A stretch of DNA of 14,856 nucleotides from Planctomycetota bacterium. Lineage in GTDB: Bacteria > Planctomycetota > Phycisphaerae > UBA1845. The stretch spans positions 1 to 14,856 of the forward strand of contig JADFIX010000011.1 in the NCBI GenBank assembly GCA_022566435.1. Direction: 5' to 3'. Under the pieces are notes generated by a model. It did no database searches, was not told where the DNA came from, and worked only from the letters and a program-made list of their open reading frames with translations. A program made the translations under genes and the position numbers. This document shows positions 6,906 through 14,554 of the stretch, piece by piece. Numbering within the stretch: position 1 is the first letter of the stretch; each line of letters begins with the position of its first letter.

Positions 6906-8510
6906 ATGAGCGTGAAACCGTCAGTGGGCAAGCAGAGCACTTCGACGAAGGGCGCCGAAGCAAAACCCTTCGTCGGACCGGAGGATCTCGGTGGGTACGA
7001 CCCGGCAAAGTCGCTGGGGGAGCCGGGCCGATTTCCGTACACCCGCGGACCGCACCGCACCATGTACCAACATCGCCTTTGGACCATGCGGCAGTTTGCC
7101 GGGTTCGGTTCGGCGGACGACACCAATCAACGGTTCAAATATCTGCTTGGCCACGGACAGACGGGCCTGAGCACGGCCTTCGATCTTCCCACCCTGATGG
7201 GACGCGACAGTAACGACAGCTTGGCGCTCGGTGAGGTTGGCCGGTGTGGTGTGGCGATATCGTCGCTGGCCGACATGCGTCGGCTGTTTGACGGCATCGA
7301 TCTGGGCTCGGTCAGTACGAGCATGACGATCAACGCCCCGGCGGCCATCCTGTTGGCTTTTTATGCGGCCGTGGCGAAGGAACAGGGGGTACCGCTGGAT
7401 AAGCTTCGCGGCACGCTACAGAATGACATTCTGAAAGAGTTTCACGCCCAAAACGAATATGTTTTTCCGCCGGTCCCGAGCGTTCAGTTGGTCATCGACA
7501 CGATCGAATTCTGCGCGGAGCGGATGCCGCAGTGGAACCCGGTGAGCGTGAGCGGGTACCACATTCGTGAAGCGGGTTCGACCGCGGCGGAGGAACTGGC
7601 GTTTACGTTGGCTGACGGCATGGCCTACGTGCAGGGATCCATTGATCGCGGACTGGATGTCGACTCCTTTGCGCCGCGGCTGAGTTTTTTCTTCGATGTG
7701 CACAACGACTTTTTCGAGGAAATTGCCAAGCTCCGGGCCGCACGTCGAATCTGGGCGCACGTCATGCGCGATCGTTTCAAGGCCAAGAACGAGAGAAGCT
7801 GGCTGCTCCGCACGCACTGTCAGACGGCAGGCGTGTCGTTGACCGAGCAACAGCCGACCAACAATATCATCCGCGTTGCCTACCAGGCGATGGCCGGAGT
7901 GCTCGGTGGAACGCAATCGCTCCACACCAACAGCATGGACGAGACCCTGGCGTTGCCCAGCGAGAAGGCCGCCAAGATCGCCTTGCGTACGCAGCAGATT
8001 CTGGCCCATGAAACCAACGTGACCCAAACGGTCGATCCACTTGCGGGCAGCTATTTCGTTGAAAAGATGACCAATGAGATCGAGGCCAAGGCCTATGCCG
8101 TCTTCGATCAAATCGACGCGATGGGTGGTGTGTTCGCGGCCATCGATCGGGGTTACTTCCGCCGGTGCATCGCCGAGTCCGCTCATGCGGCGCAAAAGCG
8201 CATTGACAGTGGCGACACGAAGATCGTCGGCGTGACGGACTTCGTGGAAGAGGGCGCGCCGGACATCGATACTTTGCGGATCACGCAAGATACCGAAGAC
8301 GAGCAGGTGGCGGGCCTCAAGGCCTTGAAGGCAGCACGCGATCAGGCACGCCACACGGCGGCCCTGGACAAACTCCGTGAAACGGCCAAAAACGGCGAGA
8401 ACGTCATGCCGGCCCTGATCGCCGCCGCCAAAGCGGACGCGACCGTTGGTGAAATGATGGAAACCATGAAGGCTGTCTTCGGCGCCTACGACGGAGGCCC
8501 CGAGTGGTAG
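6906..8510 (+). CDS. icmA: B12-dependent acyl-CoA mutase large subunit, isobutyryl-CoA mutase-like
   Basis: Adenosylcobalamin-dependent carbon-skeleton mutase, TIM-barrel subunit of 534 residues without its own cobalamin-binding domain. It shares with methylmalonyl-CoA mutase (MCM) the motifs '[12 protein letters not shown]' (57-68), '[13 protein letters not shown]' (87-99), 'QNDILKEF' (172-179), '[13 protein letters not shown]' (214-226; Tyr218 and His219 match MCM Tyr243 and His244) and '[11 protein letters not shown]'. At the position of MCM Tyr89 it has Phe64, and at MCM Arg207 it has Gln182. Those two residues hold the free carboxylate of methylmalonyl-CoA; the Phe/Gln pair is the known isobutyryl-CoA mutase combination. 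Ala91 is retained where 2-hydroxyisobutyryl-CoA mutase has Asp. Isobutyryl-CoA to n-butyryl-CoA isomerisation is therefore most likely; a close relative such as pivalyl-CoA/isovaleryl-CoA mutase is not excluded. AGGA is seven bases before the ATG. Its partner is encoded by the overlapping next gene. Confidence 0.88.
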   Translation: MSVKPSVGKQSTSTKGAEAKPFVGPEDLGGYDPAKSLGEPGRFPYTRGPHRTMYQHRLWTMRQFAGFGSADDTNQRFKYLLGHGQTGLSTAFDLPTLMGRDSNDSLALGEVGRCGVAISSLADMRRLFDGIDLGSVSTSMTINAPAAILLAFYAAVAKEQGVPLDKLRGTLQNDILKEFHAQNEYVFPPVPSVQLVIDTIEFCAERMPQWNPVSVSGYHIREAGSTAAEELAFTLADGMAYVQGSIDRGLDVDSFAPRLSFFFDVHNDFFEEIAKLRAARRIWAHVMRDRFKAKNERSWLLRTHCQTAGVSLTEQQPTNNIIRVAYQAMAGVLGGTQSLHTNSMDETLALPSEKAAKIALRTQQILAHETNVTQTVDPLAGSYFVEKMTNEIEAKAYAVFDQIDAMGGVFAAIDRGYFRRCIAESAHAAQKRIDSGDTKIVGVTDFVEEGAPDIDTLRITQDTEDEQVAGLKALKAARDQARHTAALDKLRETAKNGENVMPALIAAAKADATVGEMMETMKAVFGAYDGGPEW

Positions 8511-9667
8511 CGATGACGACAGCCTTGCCGAAAGGATCTTCCGGCGTGGAGAATCACACTTCGCAGAATCCGCCTCGCATCTTGCTTGCCAAGATCGGAC
8601 TCGATGGACACGATCGCGGCGTCAAAGTATTGGCACGATCGTTTCGCGATGCCGGGATCGAGGTCATCTACACCGGTCTGTGGCAGACGTGCGAGGCGAC
8701 GATGCATGCCGCGTTGCAGGAAGACGTCGATGTGGTCGGTGTCAGTCTTCTTTCCGCCGCCCACATGTCGGTGATGCCGGAAATGTTGCGAATCAGGGAG
8801 GAACTGGGCATCGAACACATTCCGTTGGTGCTCGGCGGCATCGTACCCGAGGCGGACAAGCCCAAGTTGACGGAAATGGGAATCGCTGCGGTCTTCAATC
8901 CGGGGTCACCGATCGACGCGATCATCGACACCCTGAAGAAATTGGCAGCGAAACATCAGCCGAGCGACTTCGACAGTCTCAAAACGGGCTACGAGCGGCG
9001 GGATATGCGTGCCCTGGCCAAGATGATCTCGGTGATCCAGGCGGACAACGATTGCGCCGGCTGGTCGCCCCCGAAAGGCGTTGCGAAGATCATCGGCGTG
9101 ACCGGTGCGCCGGGCGTGGGCAAGAGTTCGTTCATCGGCAAACTCGGAAAGTTGCTCCGCGAGAGAGGCAAGCGTGTGGGCGTGGTGGCCATCGACCCCA
9201 GTAGCCCGATTACCGGCGGCGCGCTGCTTGGGGATCGCCTTCGAATGATGCACGACGCGCCCGACGAAGGGTTCTTTGTACGAAGTGTGTCTTCGAGTGG
9301 AAGTGCCGGAGAATTGGCACCCTGCTGTTCGGATGTGGTGCGCTTGCTGGACGGTTTCGGTTTCGATGTGATTCTCGTCGAAACGGTCGGCGCGGGGCAA
9401 GGCGACGTGGGCATACGGGAACTCGTCGAGCGTACGATACTTTTGCTCATGCCCGACAGCGGCGATTCGGTGCAATTTTCGAAGGCGGGCATTATGGAAA
9501 TCGCAAACTGTTTCGTGCTCAACAAGTGTGATCTCGCCGGCGCCGATGCTACCGAGGCCCAACTTCTCGGTGCGGTGGGAGACAGCCGTCCGATCTTACG
9601 TGTCAGCACGATCCGAAATGAAGGAATCGAGGCCGTGGCGGACTGGGTCTCGTCGCCGCGAAGCTGA
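8504..9667 (+). CDS. Fusion of mutase cobalamin-binding subunit with MeaB/ArgK-type G-protein chaperone
   Basis: This is a two-domain protein of 387 residues. Residues about 24-150 are the B12-binding small subunit of an acyl-CoA mutase: 'DGHDRG' (34-39) with His36 as lower cobalt ligand, 'VGVSLLS' (78-84) and 'LGGIVPE' (110-116). Residues about 162-387 are a G3E-type GTPase of the MeaB/MMAA group: Walker A '[12 protein letters not shown]' (198-209), '[18 protein letters not shown]' (231-248), 'ETVGAGQGD' (293-301) and the guanine motif NKCD (340-343). In related systems this G-protein loads and repairs the cofactor of the mutase. The usual C-terminal dimerisation arm of stand-alone MeaB is missing. 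The architecture equals the N-terminal part of IcmF without the mutase domain. GTG at 8504 overlaps the mutase stop and has GGAGG six bases upstream; ATG at 8513 is the alternative start. Confidence 0.92.
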   Translation: MVAMTTALPKGSSGVENHTSQNPPRILLAKIGLDGHDRGVKVLARSFRDAGIEVIYTGLWQTCEATMHAALQEDVDVVGVSLLSAAHMSVMPEMLRIREELGIEHIPLVLGGIVPEADKPKLTEMGIAAVFNPGSPIDAIIDTLKKLAAKHQPSDFDSLKTGYERRDMRALAKMISVIQADNDCAGWSPPKGVAKIIGVTGAPGVGKSSFIGKLGKLLRERGKRVGVVAIDPSSPITGGALLGDRLRMMHDAPDEGFFVRSVSSSGSAGELAPCCSDVVRLLDGFGFDVILVETVGAGQGDVGIRELVERTILLLMPDSGDSVQFSKAGIMEIANCFVLNKCDLAGADATEAQLLGAVGDSRPILRVSTIRNEGIEAVADWVSSPRS

Positions 9668-9725
9668 GCCATCCGCGGCCTGCACCTGGACCGAATAGAA
9701 ACGTCTTTCATAGCGATAGCGTATC

Positions 9726-11339
9726 ATGGCGGAACTTGTCATCACTCTCACTGACGGTCGCAAGACAAGGCACAAGCTGACCGACCGGCCGCAGGTCATG
9801 GGTCGCGATGCACAATGCGATATTCCGATCGACGATCCGAGTACGTCGCGCCGCCATGCCCGATTCGTCCCCACGCCCGACGGCTACGCGGTCGAGGACC
9901 TCGGCAGCAAGAACGGCACGTTGGTCAACGATGAATCGTGTACGCGACGCGAGCTTTGTGATGGCGACAGGGTGACACTCGGGTCGGTGGTCGCCGTGTA
10001 TCAGCTCGCGTCGCGAACGAGCGCGACCTCGGTGGTTCTGAGTGACGACATGGGCGAGAGCCGGGCGACACGCTATCTCAGCCGCGACCAGGAACTGAAC
10101 ATTTCGCAACAACGACTTCGCCTGATTTACGAACTCAGCGATCGGCTGACGACGCTGCAGAGCCGCGAGCAACTTCTCGAAACCGCGATGGACATTGGTT
10201 TTCAGACCTTGCACTTCGAACGCGGGGCGATCGGCGTGCGGCGCGTGGACCAGCGCACGTTGGATTGGCCGGTTGTTCGGAATCTCCGAGGCGACGAAGG
10301 CGAACTGTGCATCAGCCGGTCGCTGCTTGGGCGGGCGCTGCAACACGGCGAGCGGGCCATTTTCACCGACGCCGGTCCGGGGCAAACCGATCCGACGGTC
10401 AGTATGGTTCAGCACGGAATTCGTTCGGCGATGTGCGTCCCTATGATCAGTCATGACAAGACGATAGGCGTGATTTACGGCGATCGTACGAGCACGTCGA
10501 CGCCGTACAACAATGAGGATATCGACTTTCTTGCGGGCATCGCCCAGCAGGTCACGATTGGCCTGATCAACTGCCGTCTGGTGGATGAGCAGCAAGAAAT
10601 GGCCCGCTTACAGCGCGATGTCGAACTGGCCCGGACCATCCAGACGGGCCTGTTTCCCGCCGACCTGCCGAGCCGCCCCGATTTCAAAGTGGCGGCCCTC
10701 AACGATCCCGGTCAGCGCGTCAGCGGCGATTACTACGACGTGGTCGCGGCCGACAAAGGATGCATCTGGTGTGTCATCGCCGACGTGACGGGGGAAGGTG
10801 TCGCGGCGTCGCTGATAATGGCCAATCTTCAGGCTGTCGTTCGGGCGACGATCGAGGGCGTGAGCGACCCCAGTGAGCTGCTGTGTCGCTGGAACAAGCA
10901 AATCTATCATAACACCGATTCATCGAAGTTCGTGACCTGCCTGCTGGCATTGATCGATCCAGCGGGAAAGCGGATCCATCTTGCCGCGGCGGGGCATTGC
11001 CGTCCCATTCTCGTGCGGGGCGGCGGTCTCGCTCTGGAGACGGTCGACTGCGAGTCGAACTATCCACTCGGCGTAATCGAGGACGCTTCCTTTCCTGCGG
11101 TTTCGGTGGACACCGGCGACGATCCCTACGTGTTTTTTACCTACACGGACGGCGTCATAGAGGCCATGAACGCTCAGGGCGATCAGTTCGGGATGGATCG
11201 TCTGCACGCCGTGCTGGAAGCGTGTGCCGACTTGAACCCGCAGGCTCTGATCAAGCAGGTCCGAAAAAGTGTGACCCAGCATGCTGACGGCGCACAGCAA
11301 AGCGACGATATTACCATCCTCGCCGCCCGCGTCGGGTAG
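9726..11339 (+). CDS. FHA-GAF-SpoIIE type (PP2C) serine/threonine phosphatase
   Basis: A 537-residue cytoplasmic signalling protein with three domains. The FHA domain (about 1-95) shows GR (26-27), the 'STSRRHARF' motif (39-47) and 'DLGSKNGTLVN' (58-68), the residues expected to bind phosphothreonine peptides. A GAF domain (about 133-285) follows, ending in a likely coiled linker 'DEQQEMARLQRDVELARTIQ' (287-306). The C-terminal SpoIIE/PP2C phosphatase domain (about 316-537) has 'SGDYYDVV' (333-340), 'IADVTGEGVAASLIMA' (351-366), 'YTDGVIEAM' (473-481) and 'QSDDITILA' (525-533), giving the metal-binding aspartates. Such proteins reverse Ser/Thr kinase signalling or control anti-sigma factor antagonists. 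No kinase or anti-sigma gene is next to it. It lies 58 bases after the acyl-CoA operon; read-through from that operon is possible since no terminator is visible. The ribosome binding site is weak. Confidence 0.92.
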   Translation: MAELVITLTDGRKTRHKLTDRPQVMGRDAQCDIPIDDPSTSRRHARFVPTPDGYAVEDLGSKNGTLVNDESCTRRELCDGDRVTLGSVVAVYQLASRTSATSVVLSDDMGESRATRYLSRDQELNISQQRLRLIYELSDRLTTLQSREQLLETAMDIGFQTLHFERGAIGVRRVDQRTLDWPVVRNLRGDEGELCISRSLLGRALQHGERAIFTDAGPGQTDPTVSMVQHGIRSAMCVPMISHDKTIGVIYGDRTSTSTPYNNEDIDFLAGIAQQVTIGLINCRLVDEQQEMARLQRDVELARTIQTGLFPADLPSRPDFKVAALNDPGQRVSGDYYDVVAADKGCIWCVIADVTGEGVAASLIMANLQAVVRATIEGVSDPSELLCRWNKQIYHNTDSSKFVTCLLALIDPAGKRIHLAAAGHCRPILVRGGGLALETVDCESNYPLGVIEDASFPAVSVDTGDDPYVFFTYTDGVIEAMNAQGDQFGMDRLHAVLEACADLNPQALIKQVRKSVTQHADGAQQSDDITILAARVG

Positions 11340-11343
11340 CCTA

Positions 11344-11392
11344 ATAGTCGCTAGTTGTCAGTTATCAGCCATCAGCCGTCAGTTATCAGACT
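11344..11392. repeat. Degenerate heptamer tandem repeat
   Basis: Consecutive seven-base units TCAGTTA, TCAGCCA, TCAGCCG, TCAGTTA and TCAGACT occupy 11358-11392. Two weaker units (ATAGTCG, CTAGTTG) precede them from 11344. The consensus is TCAGNNN. It begins five bases after the phosphatase stop codon. Similar short heptamer tracts are known in cyanobacteria and other environmental bacteria as intergenic repeats. Confidence 0.8.
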
Positions 11393-11428
11393 ATGACGAC
11401 CGACGCCTGCCGTCCTTTCTGATCGAAA

Positions 11429-11481
11429 GCACGCCTGGTATCAAACCGATAACTCAAACGGCGTGCCTCCGCGCCGAGGCA
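11429..11481. other. Mutually exclusive small hairpins upstream of the lipoprotein gene
   Basis: GCACGCC (11429-11435) is complementary to GGCGTGC (11460-11466). The overlapping TGCCTC (11464-11469) can instead pair with GAGGCA (11476-11481) around the loop CGCGCC. Neither is followed by a T-run, so they are not simple terminators. They lie 28 to 80 bases before the lipoprotein start and could belong to its leader. No clear promoter was found for that gene. Confidence 0.25.
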
Positions 11482-11508
11482 GATACCGTTGTAACAAGGG
11501 TAGAATCT

Positions 11509-13080
11509 ATGATGAATAGGGATAAGAAAAACACTGGCAGGGGTCGTGCCGTCCTGATGACGCTTTTCGTCGGGATGCTGTTTCCGATCAGTGGCTGCCG
11601 AGTCGACTTCGGGGACATTACCGGCGGCGGCAGTGATTTCCTTTCGACCGGACAGACGGAAAGTCACTTCAGGGCGATTCAGATCGATCCGAGGAGCGAG
11701 GACTCCGCCGGTCCGCAGTTTGTGGTCGGTACAGGTGCAGACGGAAGCCCGCTCGATCTGAACGGTGACGGACTGGCTGACTTGGTCTCCGCCTGGAATC
11801 AGTCGCAGCCGGTGCAGATTCACCTGCAGCGCCGATCGGGCGGCAGCATCTCGTTCGAAACCGTGACGCTTGCGGGAAGCGTACCGGCCGTCGCCGTGGC
11901 GAGCCTGGCCGTCGCCGACTTTAATAGCGACGGACAAGCGGACATTGCGGTGCTGCTCAAGGAAACACTGCTCGTCGGTCCGCAGTGTCTTGACAGCGAG
12001 TTGCCCGGCGAAGGACTCAGCGGTCTGGTATTGCTTTATCTCGGTCCCAGCGACCCGGCGCAGACCAACCAGGCACTGGCATGGCAGGAGATCGAAGTCG
12101 GAAATTCCTTTCTGCAGGGAAGTGGTGACATTAACAGCGGTACGGAAAACGGCGGCTTTACGGCCATGGCGGTCGGCGACATCGACATGGACGGCAATCT
12201 GGACATCGTCGTCGCCTGGAATTCCTCGTGCGGAGATGCCGGATCCATCGACGTCGTCTTGTTCACCAACGGTGGGGCGGCGGCCATTCAGGACAAGACC
12301 TGGCTCGCGACCAGGATCCCCGATGCCTTTCCCAAGGGCGATACCATCAAGGATATAGCCCTGGGTGACATCGATCAGGATGGCGACCTGGATATTGTGG
12401 CGACTTTTCCGACAGCCCCGGCGATGAACGTGCGGTGGTACCGCAACCCGGTGCTGGACATTCCCGACGACGTCCATCTCTCCGATGGTGCATGGCAGAC
12501 GGGAACGGTGGCGCAGGTCGCTACCGGTGCCGACGCGATCGCCGATTTCGGCGCCGACGGTAGCCGACTGACCGACATCGACGGCGACGGCATCGTGGAC
12601 GTCGTGATTCGTTCGACGGGAGGCCGCGTCATTCAGTGGTTCAAGGCCCCGGCGGAGCCGACGTCGGCCCCCCTGCGCAACATTCCCTGGCAAGTCTTTA
12701 CGATTGCCGAGTTTGTCGATCGAACGCCGGAGGCCGTGACGCTTGGTGACATCAATGGCGACGGGCAGGTGGAATTGGTGGCTTCGGCGGTCGGCGGGCT
12801 GGCGTGGTTCGATTCACAGGGGCCGTCGAGCCTATACGATCAATGGACCGAGAATTTGATCATCGACGACGCACCCACCGAATCCTCGACCACCACTCCC
12901 GCCACGACCGATCCCAATGTTTCGCCGGAGGAAATCGCCGGGACGACGTCGATCAACTCCCTGGTGGTGGTCGATTTGGACGGCGACGGTAAGAACGATC
13001 TGGTGGCCACGTTCGACCGCAGCGGCCTCAGCGGGCTCACCAACGACGCTTTGGTCTGGTTCCGCAATACGCAGCCGTAG
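11509..13080 (+). CDS. Secreted lipoprotein with FG-GAP/VCBS-type repeats
   Basis: A 523-residue exported protein. A basic start (MMNRDKKNTGRGR) is followed by a hydrophobic stretch 'VLMTLFVGMLFPISGC' (15-30) ending in a lipobox, with Cys30 as the predicted lipidated residue. Seven FG-GAP/VCBS-like units with DxDxDG-type calcium loops follow: 'DLNGDGLADLV' (83-93), 'DFNSDGQADIA' (137-147), 'DIDMDGNLDIV' (224-234), 'DIDQDGDLDIV' (287-297), 'DIDGDGIVDVV' (356-366), 'DINGDGQVELV' (414-424) and 'DLDGDGKNDLV' (489-499), suggesting a seven-bladed beta-propeller. A Ser/Thr/Pro-rich insert (457-472) precedes the last unit. The frame is open back to 11281, but the upstream part runs through the heptamer repeat, so the ATG pair at 11509/11512 is preferred; AAGGG is about nine bases upstream. 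Function unknown; such proteins often act in surface binding. Confidence 0.85.
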   Translation: MMNRDKKNTGRGRAVLMTLFVGMLFPISGCRVDFGDITGGGSDFLSTGQTESHFRAIQIDPRSEDSAGPQFVVGTGADGSPLDLNGDGLADLVSAWNQSQPVQIHLQRRSGGSISFETVTLAGSVPAVAVASLAVADFNSDGQADIAVLLKETLLVGPQCLDSELPGEGLSGLVLLYLGPSDPAQTNQALAWQEIEVGNSFLQGSGDINSGTENGGFTAMAVGDIDMDGNLDIVVAWNSSCGDAGSIDVVLFTNGGAAAIQDKTWLATRIPDAFPKGDTIKDIALGDIDQDGDLDIVATFPTAPAMNVRWYRNPVLDIPDDVHLSDGAWQTGTVAQVATGADAIADFGADGSRLTDIDGDGIVDVVIRSTGGRVIQWFKAPAEPTSAPLRNIPWQVFTIAEFVDRTPEAVTLGDINGDGQVELVASAVGGLAWFDSQGPSSLYDQWTENLIIDDAPTESSTTTPATTDPNVSPEEIAGTTSINSLVVVDLDGDGKNDLVATFDRSGLSGLTNDALVWFRNTQP

Positions 13081-13254
13081 GACGGCTTCAGCGGCATTCA
13101 CGACATATCCGACCGGGCGACAACTCTTCGACTTCGGATTACCGAATCGGTTCTGAGGTGCGTCCGCCTTCTTGGCCCGCACCGGTTCCGACGTTCGGCA
13201 GTTTCCAGTATGTCTTGTCTAGTTGACGGATTCTGTTTGCCCCGACTCTGAATC

Positions 13255-13276
13255 GACACCCGGTGCACCAGGTGTC
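13255..13276. repeat. Inverted repeat with nested palindrome
   Basis: GACACC (13255-13260) and GGTGTC (13271-13276) are perfect inverted arms around CGGTGCACCA, which itself contains the palindrome GGTGCACC. There is no T-run on either side. It could be a protein-binding site or an RNA hairpin. Confidence 0.45.
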
Positions 13277-13310
13277 GCACCAATATCGAGCCCGCGACTG
13301 CCTGGCGCCA

Positions 13311-13320
13311 CACAGCTGTG
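13311..13320. repeat. Perfect 10-bp palindrome
   Basis: CACAGCTGTG is a perfect palindrome in the same gene-free gap. It is short enough that chance cannot be excluded. Confidence 0.3.
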
Positions 13321-13354
13321 ATTGATCGACTTGAATTTCGGGGGCAGTGCCATT

Positions 13355-13374
13355 CGGGACTATCCCGCGTTTTC
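13355..13374 (+). terminator. Possible weak terminator for the lipoprotein transcript
   Basis: CGGGA (13355-13359), loop CTA and TCCCG (13363-13367) form a five-pair hairpin followed by CGTTTT. An outer TCGGGG/CCCCGA pairing can enclose it. It is about 275 bases after the lipoprotein stop and has only four T residues, so support is weak. Confidence 0.3.
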
Positions 13375-13405
13375 CCCGATTTCCGATTTGTTCCGTTTTC
13401 GCTGC

Positions 13406-14554
13406 CTATCGCTCCTCACCCTCATCCTGCGCGCCGCTGGGGAATTTCGGTGGATGCTCGCCTGGGAGTTCGGTCGCTTGGATGCGAATAAGCACGTGCC
13501 CACTGCGGGTAAGCGGGCGTAGTTCAAAGAATTCGCCGCCATAACGGAACGTGGCGGTACACATGCCGTCATTGACGACGAGCTGCAGCGAATTCTCCGG
13601 CTCGCGGACGAGCGCACCAAGCCAAGTGAAAGACCCGCCGGGCTGCTCTGGGCCGAGCACTTCTGTTCTGAAAACGATGAATCTGCGATCACTAGCAAGA
13701 TCGAGTGTCAGTGCCTTCTGGTCCGGCTTCAGTGCGTGGGTGTTGAGTTTCAGCAGACGCACGTTCTTGGTGCTCTTGCGTGCCTCTATCGCCGCAAGTT
13801 GCGCCTGCATCGCCGCGGAGAACCGATCGGGCCGCAACTGCGCGGTGGTGAACAGATCGGACGGATCGGGGCGTTGCTGCTTGGCTTGAGTGAAGAGCGG
13901 CTTCTCTTTCGGCTCCTGCGGCGTCGGGTCGTTGTTCAGACCGTGCGGTTCACCCTGTGCGCCAGTCGGGAACTCCGGCGGATGTTCTGCTGACGGGAGA
14001 GCCTTGATCTCTATGACGGCGTGGATACCATCGTCGAGCGGCTCGATTTCCAGATGTAACCCCTTGGTCCGCACTGTGCCATGGACGCGATCGCCCTCCA
14101 CATGAAGGGAAATGAAGTCCTCCGCGCAGGTCAGCGCGCCGCGCCAGGCGTAGGATCGGCCCGACAAGTCGAGCTTCTCGGTCCGCAGCCTCCACGCCGT
14201 GAAAGAACCCCCGAAGAGGTCGAACTTCACGACTGAGGACTTCAGCGCATCCATGTTGACCTCGACCCGGCGCACATCGACAGCGGTCGGCTCTTTTCGA
14301 ATGGCTGCGAGCTGGGCCTGCTGCTCGGACGACACCAGGAAGCCATCTTTGGGAACGCGGAACAAGAAGGGTGGCATGCGCGGGCCCGCCCCCGTTTGTG
14401 CGCTTGCTTGCGCCGGGGCCGGGCCCGGAATCTCGGTCGGACCGTGGTCGATGCGCTGCGCGAAAGCAGCACCGTTAATAACGCACATGCCGAGGCCAAC
14501 GATTAAGCGATTCCACGGTCTACCGCCAGACGACGTGAATATTGAACCGAGCAT
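13406..14554 (-). CDS. Secreted protein with two tandem metalloprotease-propeptide-like domains
   Basis: A 382-residue product if started at the ATG at 14554. The N-terminus gives a plausible signal peptide: arginines, then 'LIVGLGMCVINGAAFA' (17-32), with cleavage after AFA before Gln33. The mature part holds two diverged copies of one domain (about 77-196 and 247-375). Both start with 'QLAAI', contain an aromatic 'W.GAL' motif ('YAWRGAL', 'FTWLGAL'), continue through '.L.V..G...T.R..G...E..PL' and end in a shared 'EHPP.FP.GAQ' tail. A Pro/Lys/Gln-rich linker (198-232) joins them. The fold pattern resembles the N-terminal propeptide-like domain before bacterial M12-type zinc metalloproteases, but no HExxH protease domain is present. 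The chosen start overlaps the end of the upstream gene by 35 bases and has no clear ribosome binding site; ATG at 14569 or 14488 are alternatives. Function unknown. Confidence 0.72.
   Translation of the reverse strand: MLGSIFTSSGGRPWNRLIVGLGMCVINGAAFAQRIDHGPTEIPGPAPAQASAQTGAGPRMPPFLFRVPKDGFLVSSEQQAQLAAIRKEPTAVDVRRVEVNMDALKSSVVKFDLFGGSFTAWRLRTEKLDLSGRSYAWRGALTCAEDFISLHVEGDRVHGTVRTKGLHLEIEPLDDGIHAVIEIKALPSAEHPPEFPTGAQGEPHGLNNDPTPQEPKEKPLFTQAKQQRPDPSDLFTTAQLRPDRFSAAMQAQLAAIEARKSTKNVRLLKLNTHALKPDQKALTLDLASDRRFIVFRTEVLGPEQPGGSFTWLGALVREPENSLQLVVNDGMCTATFRYGGEFFELRPLTRSGHVLIRIQATELPGEHPPKFPSGAQDEGEER

Larger units (their letters stand above)
13081..13405. other. Gene-free gap between convergent genes
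   Basis: There is no credible coding region in these 325 bases. It holds a short hairpin 53 bases after the lipoprotein stop (TTCGG, loop ATTA, CCGAA; 13133-13146) without a T-run, a TTGACG at 13223-13228 with no good -10 partner, and the palindromes listed separately. The genes on either side point toward each other, so the gap should contain their transcription ends. Confidence 0.6.

Noticed and set aside
11281..11508. Extension of the lipoprotein frame by 76 codons
   Set aside because: It would overlap the phosphatase gene, be made partly of heptamer repeats, and bury the signal peptide and lipobox inside the protein.
11386..12693. A long open frame of 435 codons on the minus strand opposite the lipoprotein gene
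   Set aside because: Its plus-strand counterpart has a signal peptide and seven calcium-loop repeats; the minus frame has no recognisable domain and is explained by high GC and codon bias.
13223..13252. TTGACG with TCTGAA as a promoter
   Set aside because: The -10 match is only three of six and no plus-strand gene follows.
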